A stretch of 64,000 nucleotides of DNA from Lentisphaerota bacterium (GCA_024225035.1 JAAEMX010000219.1:62001-126000); one strand, 5' to 3'; counted from the stretch's first letter, positions 34,112-44,619 are shown. A program made the numbers and translations. Notes: generated by a model not told the origin, from the letters alone.

Positions 34112-34719
34112 AACTGCTGTGCCTCCTGTGATTTGCGTTTTGCGATTTTAGAACGGACTACACCAGCAGTGTCAAGGTCGCCAAGGTAAATTCTAATACA
34201 ACGGATATTCTCCTTGCACTCAGGGATTTTCACCTTTTCGAATAGATTAACACGCTGGGTTGTAGTGCGCAATTCCCGGGCCAGCAGACGGTGCTGCTCT
34301 TCCAGAATCTTGTGCGCTTCCTGCAGAGAAATCAGCTCCTTAAGCATTTCTACAGCATCATCGATCCAACTGTCCAGCTTGAACAAATCATAATCAGCCA
34401 CTTCAAAGTTGGCTTTTATAAAAATCGGAACGTTGACCCCGGCGATATTGCTCACATCTGAAGCTATGCTTTTCAAACTCAATAGCTCTGGCAGAAGTTC
34501 GGTGCCCTGCTCGTCACCAAAGAGTGCCAGCCAGGCATTTAGACGCAAACGCGTCTTTTCCTGTTCGACCTCATTTTCTTTGAGACGCGCTGAGCTCGAC
34601 CGCATTTCCAACTGGAGCTGCTGCTTTTTGAGCTGCAGAGTCGGAAGGAAACGCGTAAACTGTTTCAGCGAATCCTGCTGGCTTTTCAGTTCAGTTTTTG
34701 TAAGTTTAATCTTGGGCAT
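34108..34719 (-). CDS. ntpD: V-type ATPase subunit D (central rotor stalk)
   Basis: 203 residues, the size of archaeal/bacterial subunit D. It begins 'PKIKLTKTELKSQQDSLKQF', the standard D start, and is nearly all coiled coil: N-terminal helix, a short globular region, and a C-terminal helix ending 'RSKIAKRKSQEAQQL'. It forms the asymmetric shaft inside the A3B3 head. It overlaps the I start by 4 nt; a 16-nt gap separates it from B. Confidence 0.94.
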   Translation of the reverse strand: MPKIKLTKTELKSQQDSLKQFTRFLPTLQLKKQQLQLEMRSSSARLKENEVEQEKTRLRLNAWLALFGDEQGTELLPELLSLKSIASDVSNIAGVNVPIFIKANFEVADYDLFKLDSWIDDAVEMLKELISLQEAHKILEEQHRLLARELRTTTQRVNLFEKVKIPECKENIRCIRIYLGDLDTAGVVRSKIAKRKSQEAQQL

Positions 34720-34735
34720 AATCCAACCGCCTTAT

Positions 34736-36031
34736 TCAGCTTTGGGGCCAATACTCTTTCAACAAGTCTGTCTTGATACCGGTCTCAGCTTTGTCAAAAC
34801 ACTCAGCCAGAGTCTTCCAACCCAGGTCGAGAGCTTCTTCCAGAGGAATGTTCACCGACAAGTCCATCATACGCTTTTCAAACAACGCACCGTACTTCAA
34901 CAGTTTGGTGTCCCAGCTGCTCATGGAGAAACCCATGGACTGCTTTTCAAGCGTTTCCTTATAATCCGCGTACAAACGAATCATAGTATCCATAATAGTA
35001 CGATGGTCACTGCGGGTATCACCATTCACCTGCTGTTTCAGGCGGCTGAGTGAACCAAATGGCTCAATACGACCGTTACGCAGGTAGAACTGACCTTCAG
35101 TAATATAACCGGTATTATCCGGAATCGGGTGAGTCACATCATCACCCGGCATAGTAGTTGCAGCTAGAACAGTAATTGATCCTGCGTCGTCAAAGTCAAC
35201 AGCTTTCTCATAACGTGAAGCCAGCTGACTGTACAAGTCACCGGGATAACCACGGTTAGACGGAATCTGTTCCATGGTAATCGCAATCTCTTTCATAGCG
35301 TCGGCGAAGTTCGTCATGTCAGTCAACAGAACCAGAACGCGCTTGCCTTCCAAAGCATAGCTTTCAGCTACAGCCAGAGACATATCAGGAACCAGCATAC
35401 ACTCCACTACCGGGTCGGAAGCGGTATGAACAAACATAATAGAACGTGAAAGCGCTCCCTCCTCGTCAAGAGTATTTTTAAAGTAAAGATAATCGTCGTA
35501 TTTCAAGCCCATTCCGCCGAGGATAATGACGTCGACTTCAGCCTGCAGAGCAATACGCGCAAGCAGTTGGTTGTATGGCTCGCCCGCTACCGAGAAAATC
35601 GGGAGTTTCTGAGATTCAACCAAAGTATTGAAAACGTCAATCATCGGAATACCGGTACGAATCATATTACGTGGGATGATACGCTTGGCCGGGTTAACCG
35701 ATGGCCCTCCGATTTCAATCAGGTTTTCATCAATTTCAGGACGGCTGTCACGCGGCACTCCACGACCATTGAAAACACGGCCGAGCAGGTCTTCTGAAGA
35801 AGAAACGCGCATCTGGTGTCCCAGGAAACGTACCTGGTCACCAGTACTGATACCACGGCTGCCGGCAAATACCTGCAGGAAAACTTTTTCATCCTGCAAG
35901 CGGATTACCTGCGCCAGAGAAGTACCGCGGGAGCTGGTTACTTCAGCGAGTTCGTTATAACCTACATCTTCAGCTTCAACGGTAATAACATTACCCGCAA
36001 TCTGGATAATTCTATGATAAACTTTACGCAT
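34736..36031 (-). CDS. ntpB: V-type ATPase subunit B
   Basis: 431 residues from ATG 36031; the frame is open further upstream but that part is opposite to nothing homologous and overlaps subunit A's end. B is the non-catalytic subunit of the A3B3 ring. Seen: '[20 protein letters not shown]', '[17 protein letters not shown]', '[27 protein letters not shown]', '[43 protein letters not shown]' (short blocks of one continuous conserved region), '[13 protein letters not shown]'. The lack of a Walker A lysine at 'SVAGEPYNQ' is normal for B. It starts within the last 8 nt of subunit A. Confidence 0.96.
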   Translation of the reverse strand: MRKVYHRIIQIAGNVITVEAEDVGYNELAEVTSSRGTSLAQVIRLQDEKVFLQVFAGSRGISTGDQVRFLGHQMRVSSSEDLLGRVFNGRGVPRDSRPEIDENLIEIGGPSVNPAKRIIPRNMIRTGIPMIDVFNTLVESQKLPIFSVAGEPYNQLLARIALQAEVDVIILGGMGLKYDDYLYFKNTLDEEGALSRSIMFVHTASDPVVECMLVPDMSLAVAESYALEGKRVLVLLTDMTNFADAMKEIAITMEQIPSNRGYPGDLYSQLASRYEKAVDFDDAGSITVLAATTMPGDDVTHPIPDNTGYITEGQFYLRNGRIEPFGSLSRLKQQVNGDTRSDHRTIMDTMIRLYADYKETLEKQSMGFSMSSWDTKLLKYGALFEKRMMDLSVNIPLEEALDLGWKTLAECFDKAETGIKTDLLKEYWPQS

Positions 36032-37760
36032 GGCAGTGCTCCTTGAGTTTGGCTTCAATCGCCGCTTCAAGCTTTTTGAATTCCGCGCTGTCAATAGCGG
36101 CGTAGTTCCAGTCAACAAACATCTGGCGCAATTCCAGGAAGTAACGGCGGGCAATGTCTTTATCGGTAAAGTCAAATTCAGAATTCATTACTGAAACAAC
36201 TTTGCCGAATACATACTGCTGTCTTTCCTTGTCAGTAGCGCCGTCGACTTTGTCGAAGGTATTCTGCTGCAGGTAAACGTAATCGAGGAATTCGCTCTTG
36301 AGATAAATTGTAAAGTCATTAATGTGAGTACCTTCCTCACCAACAACTTTCATCATTTGATTAACTTCATTACCGCGACGCAGAACGTTACGGGCAATGG
36401 CAATCATTTCAGGATCGACAATACTGGTGTAATGACTCCAGCTGTCTAGAGGGTGGATTGCCGGATAGCGGCGAGCATCAGAACGCTCACGGGAAAGACC
36501 AAGGAAGGCGCCAACCACTTTTAGAGTCGCCTGAGTTACGGGTTCTTCAAAGTTACCACCAGCAGGACTCACGGAACCACCGATAGTTACAGAACCTTTA
36601 GTTTTGCCATCATTGAGTTCAACCAGTCCGGCACGCTCATAGAAGCCGGCAATCAGAGATTCGAGGTATGCCGGGAAAGCTTCCTCACCGGGGATTTCCT
36701 CAAGACGACCGGACATTTCACGCAATGCCTGAGCCCAGCGAGAAGTAGAGTCAGCCAGCAGCAAGCAGTTAAGCCCCATCTGGCGGTAATATTCAGCCAG
36801 AGTTACAGCTGTATATACGGAAGCTTCACGAGCAGCAACCGGCATTGATGAAGTGTTACAGATAATGATTGAACGGTCAATCAGAGTTTTGCCGGTACGC
36901 GGGTCTTCAAGATGTGGAAACTCACGGAGAATTTCCACAACCTCACCAGCACGCTCGCCACATGCCGCAATAATCACGATGTCTGCCTCAGCAAACTGAC
37001 TTAAGGCGTGCTGCAGTACAGTTTTGCCTGCACCGAACGGCCCCGGAGTACAAAAAGTACCGCCAACGGCAACCGGGAAGAATGTGTCGATAATACGCTG
37101 TTGCGTAATCATGGTGTCAGTAGGAAGAAGTTTTTCTTTATAGGCAGTGATAGGAATTTTCACCGGCCATGTCTGAACCATAGTTACAGTTCGTTCTTCG
37201 TTCTTCTTGCCTTTTAGCACTGCAATTTTGTGATCGATTTTGTAATTACCAGCGGCGGTGACCTCTGCGACTTCCCATTCGCCCTGAAGGTCAAAAGGAA
37301 CCATGATGTAATGCTTAAAAATTCCTTCTGGAACAACTCCAAGCCAATCACCTGATTTTACTTTGTCACCAACTTTGGCAAGCGGGGTAAAGTCCCATTG
37401 CGCTTTGTGATCGAGTGCCGGAAGGTAAACGCCTCGCTGCAGGAAAAATCCAGATTGTTCTGCAAGGTCGTTCAAGGGATTCTGCAGACCGTCATATACA
37501 CGAGTCAACAGTCCCGGACCAAGTTCCACGCTAAGCAGTTCATCAGTAAACTCAATTCGATCATCGATTTTGAGTTTTGCGGTGCTTTCAAATACCTGAA
37601 GGTCGGCCCGTTGTCCACGGACACGAATCACTTCACATTTAAGCCTCTCATCGCCGAGGATGGCAAAGGCCACTTCATTTTGAGTGACATGAGTGTCGAA
37701 TTCGACGGTAAGCATATTACCGTTTACTCCGACGATTCTGCCAGTATTGCTATCCTGCAT
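36024..37760 (-). CDS. ntpA: V-type ATPase catalytic subunit A
   Basis: 578 residues. Catalytic subunit: N-terminal beta-barrel ('[15 protein letters not shown]'), the A-specific bulge at about residues 120-200 ('[18 protein letters not shown]'), Walker A '[12 protein letters not shown]', '[13 protein letters not shown]', Walker B region '[34 protein letters not shown]' (in part), and '[17 protein letters not shown]'. All ATP-hydrolysis residues are present. AAGGAGA lies before the ATG. Enzyme could hydrolyse or synthesise ATP; the operon type in Chlamydia and Bacteroidetes is usually assigned to ion pumping or ATP synthesis depending on the host. Confidence 0.97.
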   Translation of the reverse strand: MQDSNTGRIVGVNGNMLTVEFDTHVTQNEVAFAILGDERLKCEVIRVRGQRADLQVFESTAKLKIDDRIEFTDELLSVELGPGLLTRVYDGLQNPLNDLAEQSGFFLQRGVYLPALDHKAQWDFTPLAKVGDKVKSGDWLGVVPEGIFKHYIMVPFDLQGEWEVAEVTAAGNYKIDHKIAVLKGKKNEERTVTMVQTWPVKIPITAYKEKLLPTDTMITQQRIIDTFFPVAVGGTFCTPGPFGAGKTVLQHALSQFAEADIVIIAACGERAGEVVEILREFPHLEDPRTGKTLIDRSIIICNTSSMPVAAREASVYTAVTLAEYYRQMGLNCLLLADSTSRWAQALREMSGRLEEIPGEEAFPAYLESLIAGFYERAGLVELNDGKTKGSVTIGGSVSPAGGNFEEPVTQATLKVVGAFLGLSRERSDARRYPAIHPLDSWSHYTSIVDPEMIAIARNVLRRGNEVNQMMKVVGEEGTHINDFTIYLKSEFLDYVYLQQNTFDKVDGATDKERQQYVFGKVVSVMNSEFDFTDKDIARRYFLELRQMFVDWNYAAIDSAEFKKLEAAIEAKLKEHCHA

Positions 37761-37808
37761 GCCGGTGAATCTCCTTTTTATGTCATATCATTAATTATTA
37801 AAATGTTA

Positions 37809-38372
37809 TTATTCTTCAGGACCACGGCTGTAGTTTGTATCGATTCTGTTCAGAATACCGCCAAGATTTGATTCGCCTTTTTCAGAAGTACGCGGTGCCC
37901 ATTTTTCTAGAATCATCAATTTAATTTTGTATACACACAACCGATCCAAATCAAAATGGTGGCAAGCCTCAAGGTTTTCGAGCTGCTGCCAACGCATTTT
38001 ATCAAAGAAATGCTCACGTTCGAGAGGGCTCTTAAGAGCAAACGCTTCCTGAACGCCAACTTCTATTTCCAAAAAAACTTCATCTTCATGAAGTACATAT
38101 TCGCTAATATCTTTGCCATGCGGTGCACGCTGAGCCGCAATATGGTTGCGCAGCGATATTTCCCACTGACGCCAGCCTTCCGCAGCTGATTTTGCAGGAA
38201 ACTGCTGGTCTGCTGTCGGGATTATACTTACTGCTTCAAGCAGAGTCATATCTTTTTCAGCCAGCTGTTCGGCACATGCGGACAAGAATTCCTGCAGCGA
38301 CAACGGCGGCGCAGCCTCATTAAACAGCATCGGCAAAGAACTTACCAGATAGTAGTAGCCGCCCATGTTCAA
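37809..38372 (-). CDS. DUF2764 protein of the V-ATPase operon (probable subunit C equivalent)
   Basis: 187 residues, DUF2764. It begins 'GGYYYLVSSLPML', the family start. The family occurs between subunits E and A in Chlamydiae, Spirochaetes, Bacteroidetes and other bacterial V-ATPase operons that lack a recognisable subunit C. Its position and all-helical character suggest it replaces C, which links the rotor to the ring (inference from the family's context). The start is directly next to the E stop (0 nt gap). Confidence 0.9.
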   Translation of the reverse strand: MNMGGYYYLVSSLPMLFNEAAPPLSLQEFLSACAEQLAEKDMTLLEAVSIIPTADQQFPAKSAAEGWRQWEISLRNHIAAQRAPHGKDISEYVLHEDEVFLEIEVGVQEAFALKSPLEREHFFDKMRWQQLENLEACHHFDLDRLCVYKIKLMILEKWAPRTSEKGESNLGGILNRIDTNYSRGPEE

Positions 38373-38990
38373 TTATTTCCCAGTTTTAAGAATTTCAGCG
38401 AGACGCGAACCGACAAAGGCACAGATCAAGTCAGTAACGGCATCATCAGTGAAGTCAAAGAAAACGTCTTTTCCCTTAAAGCCGACCTTGAGACCGCCGC
38501 CAATATCATCTTCCGGGAAAACCTGAGGTTCATTCCTGAAAGATTTCACGAGGCTGCCGGTCAGCAGTTTAACCAGTTGTTCACGATCCTTTGAAGCCAC
38601 TAAAACTTCCAAAGTAGGCTCGGCTTGATTACCGCTGCTGAATTTTACAGCCATTTCTTTGATCAACTGTCCCATAAATGCAGGAGTCATGGCCTCATCA
38701 GTAGAATCACGAATTACATTTTCAAGACGTTTCTGCAGTTCGGATTTAAGTTTAAGAATAATATCACGGGAGGCCTGACTGACAGCAGTACGCGCACGCT
38801 GTTCCAGACTAGCGGCGTCATCTTTAGCTTTTTTGCGAATGATTTCGGCTTCCGCTTTAGCTTTTTTAATGATTTCGGCTGCATTTTTTTCAGCGTCTGA
38901 AATTATCAGATGTTTCTCATCATCAGCTTTTTTGAGGCCTTCATCACGTATCTTTTCCAACAGGCCTTGAAGTTTCTCGGTCATTTGCAT
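38373..38990 (-). CDS. ntpE: V-type ATPase subunit E (peripheral stalk)
   Basis: 205 residues, first gene of the operon. N-terminal 110 residues are a long charged helix ('DAEKNAAEIIKKAKAEAEIIRKKAKDDA' cited in part), as expected for E in the E-G peripheral stalk; the C-terminal globular domain has 'GGGLKVGFKGKDVFFDFTDDAVTDLI' (in part), the family pattern. No subunit G or H gene accompanies it. AAAGAGGT stands before the ATG. The 414-nt region upstream contains the operon promoter, not confidently placed. Confidence 0.92.
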   Translation of the reverse strand: MQMTEKLQGLLEKIRDEGLKKADDEKHLIISDAEKNAAEIIKKAKAEAEIIRKKAKDDAASLEQRARTAVSQASRDIILKLKSELQKRLENVIRDSTDEAMTPAFMGQLIKEMAVKFSSGNQAEPTLEVLVASKDREQLVKLLTGSLVKSFRNEPQVFPEDDIGGGLKVGFKGKDVFFDFTDDAVTDLICAFVGSRLAEILKTGK

Positions 38991-39404
38991 ACCTCTTTGA
39001 ATTGACGGGAAATTGCTAAATTTTTATTAATTTATAACCGGGTAATGATTAATCAATAATAAAATGTTGATTTAACGTGTTTTTGACTTCAATTTAAACA
39101 TTTTTCGCAACATTTACAGTCAAAGTATACGAAAACCCATTCATAATACTTTTTTATAACCTGAAAAATGTAATTTTTCCCAACCTAAATTCTATTATTT
39201 CGAAGCTGTGCAAATAAATTTCATCCCCCAAATGCAGACTTCCAAATCACATTTCAAACAGGTTTTAAGTATCAAAGCGGTTTTCAGTTTGGCAATAGTA
39301 TCAGCTACCATTGTTCCTGCGATTCAAACATAAGAGTTTTAATTAAAAATAAAGGGGCCCGGCACAAAAATACCGGACCCATACCAATAACAACAAATAC
39401 AGGA
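38991..39404. other. 414-nt intergenic region between V-ATPase and EF-G-like genes
   Basis: AT-rich. It holds the minus-strand promoter of the V-ATPase operon (several TATAAT-like boxes, none decisive) and, at 39353-39380, the terminator of the EF-G-like gene. A 33-codon plus-strand ORF at 39232-39333 is noted as a finding. Confidence 0.5.
39353..39380 (-). terminator. Terminator of the EF-G-like gene
   Basis: On the minus strand GGGTCCGGT pairs with GCCGGGCCC (two G-U pairs), loop of about 8 nt, then TTTATTTTT. Confidence 0.75.
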
Positions 39405-41423
39405 TTATTCGCTTTCCTGCTCAATCTGATGCGCGTTGATAATCTCATTTGCTACATTTGTTGGAACTTGCTCGTAACGAGAAAAATCCATTTCAAAAAC
39501 ACCGCGACCTTGAGTCATGCTGCGCAGTTCAGTTGCATATTTAGCCATTTCAGCTAATGGGACTTCCGCATTAACAACCTGCAAACCTTCTTCTATGCCC
39601 ATACCAAGGATACGGCCACGCTTGTGGTTCAGGTCTCCGGAAACATCACCCATGTATTCATCAGGAATCATGATTTTGACATCCATGATTGGTTCCAGAA
39701 GAACTGGCTTTGCTTTAGCCATGGCATCGCGGAACGCCATTCTTGAAGCAATTTTAAATGCCATTTCATTTGAGTCAACCGGATGATATTTACCATCATA
39801 AACAGTAACTTTTACGTCTTCAACCCGACAGCCAACCAGGGGCCCTTTAACCAGAGTTTCGGAAACACCTTTTTCAACAGCAGGGATAAAGTTTCTAGGA
39901 ATGTTACCGCCAACAACTTTATTTTCAAATTCATAGCCTTCATTATTAGGCGTAATGCGAAGATATACTTCAGCAAACTGTCCGGCGCCACCAGTCTGTT
40001 TTTTGTGACGGTAGTGTCCTTCACCATTAGCCATGATAGTTTCACGGTACGCAACTTTAGGGATGTCAAGCTTAACGTTAACTTTGTAAGTATCTTTGAG
40101 CTTTTTAACAACATTGCCTAAGTGCTGGTCACCCATGCCACGAAGCAGCATTTCATGGGTTTCTTTATCACGACCGACTTTAATTGTCGGATCACTTTCA
40201 GTAAGTTTATTGAGCCCTTGCCCAATTTTGTCTTCTTCACCACTCTTAACAGCAGATATAGAGTAAGACATAACCGGATTCGGGAATTTAATTGCGCGCA
40301 AAGCTTTGACTGAAGAACTGGAACCGATTGTATTGCCGATATGGGAATGTTTCAGTTTGGCAATAGCGCCGATACCACCAGGGCCGAGAGCATCAACAGA
40401 TTTCTGCTCTTTGCCGTTCATAATCATAATAGTACCAAAACGTTCTTTGGCACCGGTCGATACATTATAATATTCAGAATCAGATTTAATAATACCTGAA
40501 ACTACACGGAAGAAAGTAAGCTGACCGATAAACGGGTCAACAATAGATTTGAAAACCAGAGCTTGAGCAGCACCTTTTTCAGAAATTTTTTCAACTTCGC
40601 CGTCCTCAAGAGGCGCTGTACCTTTGTCCAGCGGGCTTGGGAATAAGTTACCAATACTGTCCATGAGTTTTTCAATACCAATGTCTTTGGAAACACTGGC
40701 AGCATACACAGGAACAAGGTCACCGGAAACAATCGCAGAATGAAGGCCTCTGGCAATCTCTTCATCAGTGAGAATTTCACCTTCGAGATATTTTTCCATG
40801 AGAGTTTCATCTGACTCGGCGATGGTATCCATAAGCATTTCTTTGTACTTGGCGGCGTCATCGGCCACTTCGTCAGGAATATCTGTGTCGCGCAGAACAT
40901 TTACAACTTTTGAAAAATTGCTTTCTGAGCCAACCGGCAGGGTAACCGGAACACATACAGTTTTGCCGTAAGCTTCCTGCAACTGTCTAAGAACGCGATT
41001 GAAATCGGCACGATCACAGTCAACACGGTTAATGAGAACCAAACGCGGGTTCCCCAGCTTGCGTGAATTTTTCCAGGAACGTAAAGTACCTACCTGAATT
41101 CCTTCTACCGCGTCGACAACAACCAGAGTGCTGTCCGCTGCGTTGATTGGAGCGATGGTTTCGCCAATGAATTCACCGTATCCAGGAGTATCAACGAAAA
41201 AAAATTGATTCCCCTTCCACTCACAGTTCAGGGCGGCAGAATAAATACTACTTTGCTTTTCCTGTTCATCCGGAGTGTAATCGGATACGCTATTCTTCTG
41301 GGTAACGCTGCCGCAGCGAGCGACAGCTCCTGCCTTGTAGAGCATTAGGTCACACAGTGAGGTTTTGCCACTGCCACTGTGACCTGCAACTACGAAGTTT
41401 CGGATTTCTGCTGCTTTTTTCAT
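39405..41423 (-). CDS. Elongation factor G-like GTPase (second-type EF-G)
   Basis: 672 residues. Translation-factor GTPase: P-loop 'GHSGSGKTS', 'DTPGYGEF', 'NRVDCD'; then domains II-V of EF-G, ending 'TELRSMTQGRGVFEMDFSRYEQVP'. The divergent start 'AAEIRNFVVAGHSGSGKTSLCDLM' and several changes from canonical EF-G ('NKMD' appears as 'NRVD') place it with the EF-G-II / TetM-neighbour group whose role is unclear: some members are not needed for bulk translocation. The canonical fusA of a str operon is not in this window. A single gene with its own terminator. Confidence 0.9.
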   Translation of the reverse strand: MKKAAEIRNFVVAGHSGSGKTSLCDLMLYKAGAVARCGSVTQKNSVSDYTPDEQEKQSSIYSAALNCEWKGNQFFFVDTPGYGEFIGETIAPINAADSTLVVVDAVEGIQVGTLRSWKNSRKLGNPRLVLINRVDCDRADFNRVLRQLQEAYGKTVCVPVTLPVGSESNFSKVVNVLRDTDIPDEVADDAAKYKEMLMDTIAESDETLMEKYLEGEILTDEEIARGLHSAIVSGDLVPVYAASVSKDIGIEKLMDSIGNLFPSPLDKGTAPLEDGEVEKISEKGAAQALVFKSIVDPFIGQLTFFRVVSGIIKSDSEYYNVSTGAKERFGTIMIMNGKEQKSVDALGPGGIGAIAKLKHSHIGNTIGSSSSVKALRAIKFPNPVMSYSISAVKSGEEDKIGQGLNKLTESDPTIKVGRDKETHEMLLRGMGDQHLGNVVKKLKDTYKVNVKLDIPKVAYRETIMANGEGHYRHKKQTGGAGQFAEVYLRITPNNEGYEFENKVVGGNIPRNFIPAVEKGVSETLVKGPLVGCRVEDVKVTVYDGKYHPVDSNEMAFKIASRMAFRDAMAKAKPVLLEPIMDVKIMIPDEYMGDVSGDLNHKRGRILGMGIEEGLQVVNAEVPLAEMAKYATELRSMTQGRGVFEMDFSRYEQVPTNVANEIINAHQIEQESE

Positions 41424-41555
41424 GTTTACCCTTTTGTATTTTTTAAGTATTTAAAATTGAAATACTAAAACAACATCTGGAATCCATATAAAATTGTAGA
41501 ATACTAACAATAGCAGAATCTCTTAATAATTCAAAACTCCTCAACGCATTTTTTG

Positions 41556-41583
41556 TTGCTATATTTTAAATATATGCTATTAT
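41556..41583 (+). promoter_or_regulatory. Sigma70-like promoter for the PP2C gene
   Basis: TTGCTA, 16-nt spacer, TATTAT, 74 nt before the ATG. Confidence 0.45.
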
Positions 41584-41657
41584 TGTCACAGGAAGAAGGT
41601 CTGGATGAGGCTTATAGCCTGTTTGCCGGAATATCGTAATAGCAAAAATTAAGTTCT

Positions 41658-42437
41658 ATGAATAAAAAAAGTATCAGCAAAAGAACCGCCGATAAACCTG
41701 GTCCACTAATATTCGCAGGGGAAACACACATCGGTTTAGTGAGAGAAGTAAATGAAGATTGTTTCTGTTATATTGACTATCCTCAGGAAAGCAGCTCACT
41801 GGCCGTCGTTACAGACGGAATAGGCGGACATCAGAGCGGAGATATAGCAAGCGCTTTATGCTGCAGAAGGTTTGTTTCTGCATGGAAAAAAAAGCGCATG
41901 GGCAACGTTGATTCCGTTGAAAAAATAAAAACCTTCCTCTATGAGCAAATTGTTGAAGTTAATAATGACCTGTTTGCTCAAAATTCCAGAAAAAACCTTG
42001 ACCACCCCATGGGGACAACCATTGTCACCGCAGTTTTTACTCCTTCTAGCGTCATCAGCGGACATGCCGGAGACAGCAGACTATATGAAGTACATAACGA
42101 CAAAATTAAGCAGTTAACAGAAGATCACAGTTTTGTCGCTGAGCTCGTCCGAAAAGGCATGATTACCGAAGAAGAAGCTCAAGTCCACCCATTCAGCCAT
42201 GTTATTTCCCGTTCGGTTGGGCCTTCAGACGACATGATTCCTGAAATAAACGTCTTCAAAAGAAAACCCAGTGCCAGATATCTGCTATGCTCAGATGGTT
42301 TAACCATCCACATCAGAAAAGAGCAACTCCTGGAATATATGAGCATGGCGACTCCACAAGCTGCTCTGGATAAAATGATGAAAGAAGCCCTCATCCAAGG
42401 CGGCGAAGACAACATCACCATAATCTGCGCTTTTTAG
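41658..42437 (+). CDS. PP2C-family Ser/Thr protein phosphatase
   Basis: 259 residues. Metal-dependent phosphatase of the Stp1/PrpC type that reverses Hanks-type kinase action. Metal-ligand motifs in order: 'GLVREVNEDCF', 'VVTDGIGGHQSGDIAS', 'GHAGDSRLYEV', 'TEDHSFVAELVRKGMITEEEAQ', 'LLCSDGLT' and 'GGEDNITIICAF'. The N-terminal 20 residues are basic and probably unstructured. A kinase is encoded far away at 54,590; the two are not co-transcribed. No transmembrane segment. Monocistronic, divergent from the EF-G-like gene. Confidence 0.93.
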   Translation: MNKKSISKRTADKPGPLIFAGETHIGLVREVNEDCFCYIDYPQESSSLAVVTDGIGGHQSGDIASALCCRRFVSAWKKKRMGNVDSVEKIKTFLYEQIVEVNNDLFAQNSRKNLDHPMGTTIVTAVFTPSSVISGHAGDSRLYEVHNDKIKQLTEDHSFVAELVRKGMITEEEAQVHPFSHVISRSVGPSDDMIPEINVFKRKPSARYLLCSDGLTIHIRKEQLLEYMSMATPQAALDKMMKEALIQGGEDNITIICAF

Positions 42438-42604
42438 CACCTTAATTTTGGCAAACCCGCTCCTTTTATTGTGTTAAGTCTTTTAAGCTTTTTCATTACC
42501 CTTGAATTTGTTTTTTATTAAAGTAGATTTTAAGACGAACATTCTACTTTTCGATGAAAAGTATTTATAGTTTATTATTAACGAAATAATGCGGACTTTC
42601 ATTT

Positions 42605-43657
42605 ATGAAAAAAGCTTTAATCACAGGTATAACTGGACAGGATGGTTCTTATTTAGCTGAATTCCTGCTTGCAAAAGGTTATGAAGTGCACGGTATAATC
42701 AGGCGCTCGAGCTCTTTTAATACCGGCAGAATAGATCATATCTATCGTGACCGTCATGAAGAAAATGTAAAATTATTTTTACACCATGGCGACTTGACCG
42801 ACTCCAGTAATCTTAACCGCATTATTGAAAAAATTGCCCCTGTAGAAGTATATAATTTAGGTGCGCAGTCACATGTAAAAGTGTCTTTTGATGTACCTGA
42901 ATATACCGCGGAGGTTGATGCTATTGGCACTTTGCGTATGCTCGATGCACTGCGTGAAACACAGTCAAACGCTAGGTTTTATCAGGCTTCTACCTCTGAA
43001 CTCTATGGACTTGTACAGGAAGTTCCACAAAGTGAAACAACACCTTTTTATCCCAGATCGCCTTACGGCGTAGCTAAGCAATACGGCTTCTGGATAACCA
43101 AGAATTACCGCGAATCCTACGGACTCCATGCCAGCAATGGAATCCTGTTTAATCACGAATCTCCACGGCGCGGCGAAACATTTGTAACCCGCAAGATTAC
43201 CATGGCTGTAGCCAGAATTCACCGCGGCTTGCAAAAATGCCTTTACATGGGTAATATTGACGCGCTGCGTGACTGGGGCTATGCTCCTGATTACGTGAAA
43301 ATGATGTGGATGATGATGCAGCAGTCTGGAGGCGACGATTATGTCGTTGCTACAGGCGAAATGCATTCTGTCCGTGAATTTATCGAAGAATCATTCAAAT
43401 GTGTTGGCCGCGAAATAGAATGGCACGGCAAAGATGTCAAGGAAATCGGCATCGATACTACTACCGGCAATACAGTTGTTAAAATTGACCCGCAGTATTT
43501 TCGCCCGGCGGAAGTCAATCAGCTGTTAGGAAATCCGGCCAAAGCCAAGAATAAAATTGGCTGGGAACCCAAAGTTAAATTTAAAGAACTGGTTAGACTC
43601 ATGACCGAAGGCGACCTTCGGCTTTTAGAAAAACCTGAATACTCAATAGGCTTTTAG
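42605..43657 (+). CDS. gmd: GDP-mannose 4,6-dehydratase
   Basis: 350 residues. SDR-fold enzyme converting GDP-D-mannose to GDP-4-keto-6-deoxymannose, first step to GDP-L-fucose. Rossmann start '[17 protein letters not shown]', '[15 protein letters not shown]', active-site Thr-Glu in 'ASTSELYG' and Tyr-x3-Lys as '[10 protein letters not shown]', then '[21 protein letters not shown]'. Complete. fcl follows after 11 nt with GAAGGAG, an evident operon. The preceding gap of 167 nt contains a TTGAAT-16-TAGATT element, a plausible but weak promoter. Confidence 0.97.
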   Translation: MKKALITGITGQDGSYLAEFLLAKGYEVHGIIRRSSSFNTGRIDHIYRDRHEENVKLFLHHGDLTDSSNLNRIIEKIAPVEVYNLGAQSHVKVSFDVPEYTAEVDAIGTLRMLDALRETQSNARFYQASTSELYGLVQEVPQSETTPFYPRSPYGVAKQYGFWITKNYRESYGLHASNGILFNHESPRRGETFVTRKITMAVARIHRGLQKCLYMGNIDALRDWGYAPDYVKMMWMMMQQSGGDDYVVATGEMHSVREFIEESFKCVGREIEWHGKDVKEIGIDTTTGNTVVKIDPQYFRPAEVNQLLGNPAKAKNKIGWEPKVKFKELVRLMTEGDLRLLEKPEYSIGF

Positions 43658-43668
43658 AAGGAGTAAAA

Positions 43669-44619
43669 ATGATCGAGAAAAACGCTAAGATATTCATTGC
43701 CGGCCATAGAGGTATGGTTGGTTCAGCTATTTTAAGGAAATACCAAGCAGCTGGATACACAAATATCATCTGTAAATCCAGAAGTGAACTGAACCTATGT
43801 GATCAGCAACAGGTAAAGGCTTTTTTTGAAGAAGAAAAGCCTGAATATGTAGTGCTTGCGGCGGCCAAAGTAGGCGGCATAAAGTTTAATAATGATTACA
43901 AAGCAGAATTTCTCCTGGAAAACCTCCAGATTCAAAACAATGTCATTCATCAGGCATACTTAAGTGGTGTCAGAAAACTCTGTTTCCTCGGCAGCTCGTG
44001 CATTTATCCTCGTGAAGCACCGCAGCCTTTGAAAGAGGAATACCTACTTACCGGCCCGCTTGAGCCGACGAATGAAGGCTATGCTCTGGCAAAAATTTCC
44101 GGCTACAAACTGGGCTGCTACCTGAATGAACAGTACCAGTTTAATGTCATCAGCCTTATGCCATGCAACCTCTATGGCACTAATGACCATTATGACCCCG
44201 AAAACTCTCATGTTGTCGCCGCGCTTGTTCGTCGCTTCTGCGAAGCCGCAGATAACAACGTTGACAGTGTACAGTGCTGGGGTTCGGGCTCGGCAAGACG
44301 TGAATTCATGCATGTGGATGACCTTGCCAACGCTGTTTTCATGCTGATGAATGAATGGAACAATGCTGAATTTATGAACGTTGGCCCCGGTACCGACGTT
44401 ACAATAAAAGAGCTCTCAGAGCTGGTTGCTAAACATGCCGGCTACAAAGGTGAGATTAACTGGGATACAACAAAACCGGACGGCATGCCGCTTAAATGTA
44501 TGGATGTTTCAAGAATATCTAAGTCAACATGGCGTGCTGAAATCTCTCTTGAAGAGGGCATAAAAAAGACTATTGCTGAATACCGCAAAATGCGTGAAGC
44601 CGGAGAAATCCGAGCCTGA
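43669..44619 (+). CDS. fcl: GDP-L-fucose synthase
   Basis: 316 residues. Epimerase/reductase that converts the Gmd product to GDP-L-fucose with NADPH. Seen: 'FIAGHRGMVGSAILR', 'LLAAAKVGGI'-type ('VLAAAKVGGIKFNN'), 'FLGSSCIYPREAPQPLKE', Tyr-x3-Lys in 'EGYALAKISGYKL', 'GPGTDVTIKELSELVA' and 'DGMPLKCMDVSRI'. GDP-fucose feeds lipopolysaccharide or glycan synthesis; no fucosyltransferase was identified in this window. Two-gene operon with gmd, ended by a terminator at 44,642-44,677. Confidence 0.97.
   Translation: MIEKNAKIFIAGHRGMVGSAILRKYQAAGYTNIICKSRSELNLCDQQQVKAFFEEEKPEYVVLAAAKVGGIKFNNDYKAEFLLENLQIQNNVIHQAYLSGVRKLCFLGSSCIYPREAPQPLKEEYLLTGPLEPTNEGYALAKISGYKLGCYLNEQYQFNVISLMPCNLYGTNDHYDPENSHVVAALVRRFCEAADNNVDSVQCWGSGSARREFMHVDDLANAVFMLMNEWNNAEFMNVGPGTDVTIKELSELVAKHAGYKGEINWDTTKPDGMPLKCMDVSRISKSTWRAEISLEEGIKKTIAEYRKMREAGEIRA

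Noticed and set aside
36032-36175. Longer V-ATPase subunit B from 36175
   Set aside because: The first 48 residues are shadow coding inside subunit A; ATG 36031 gives the canonical B start.
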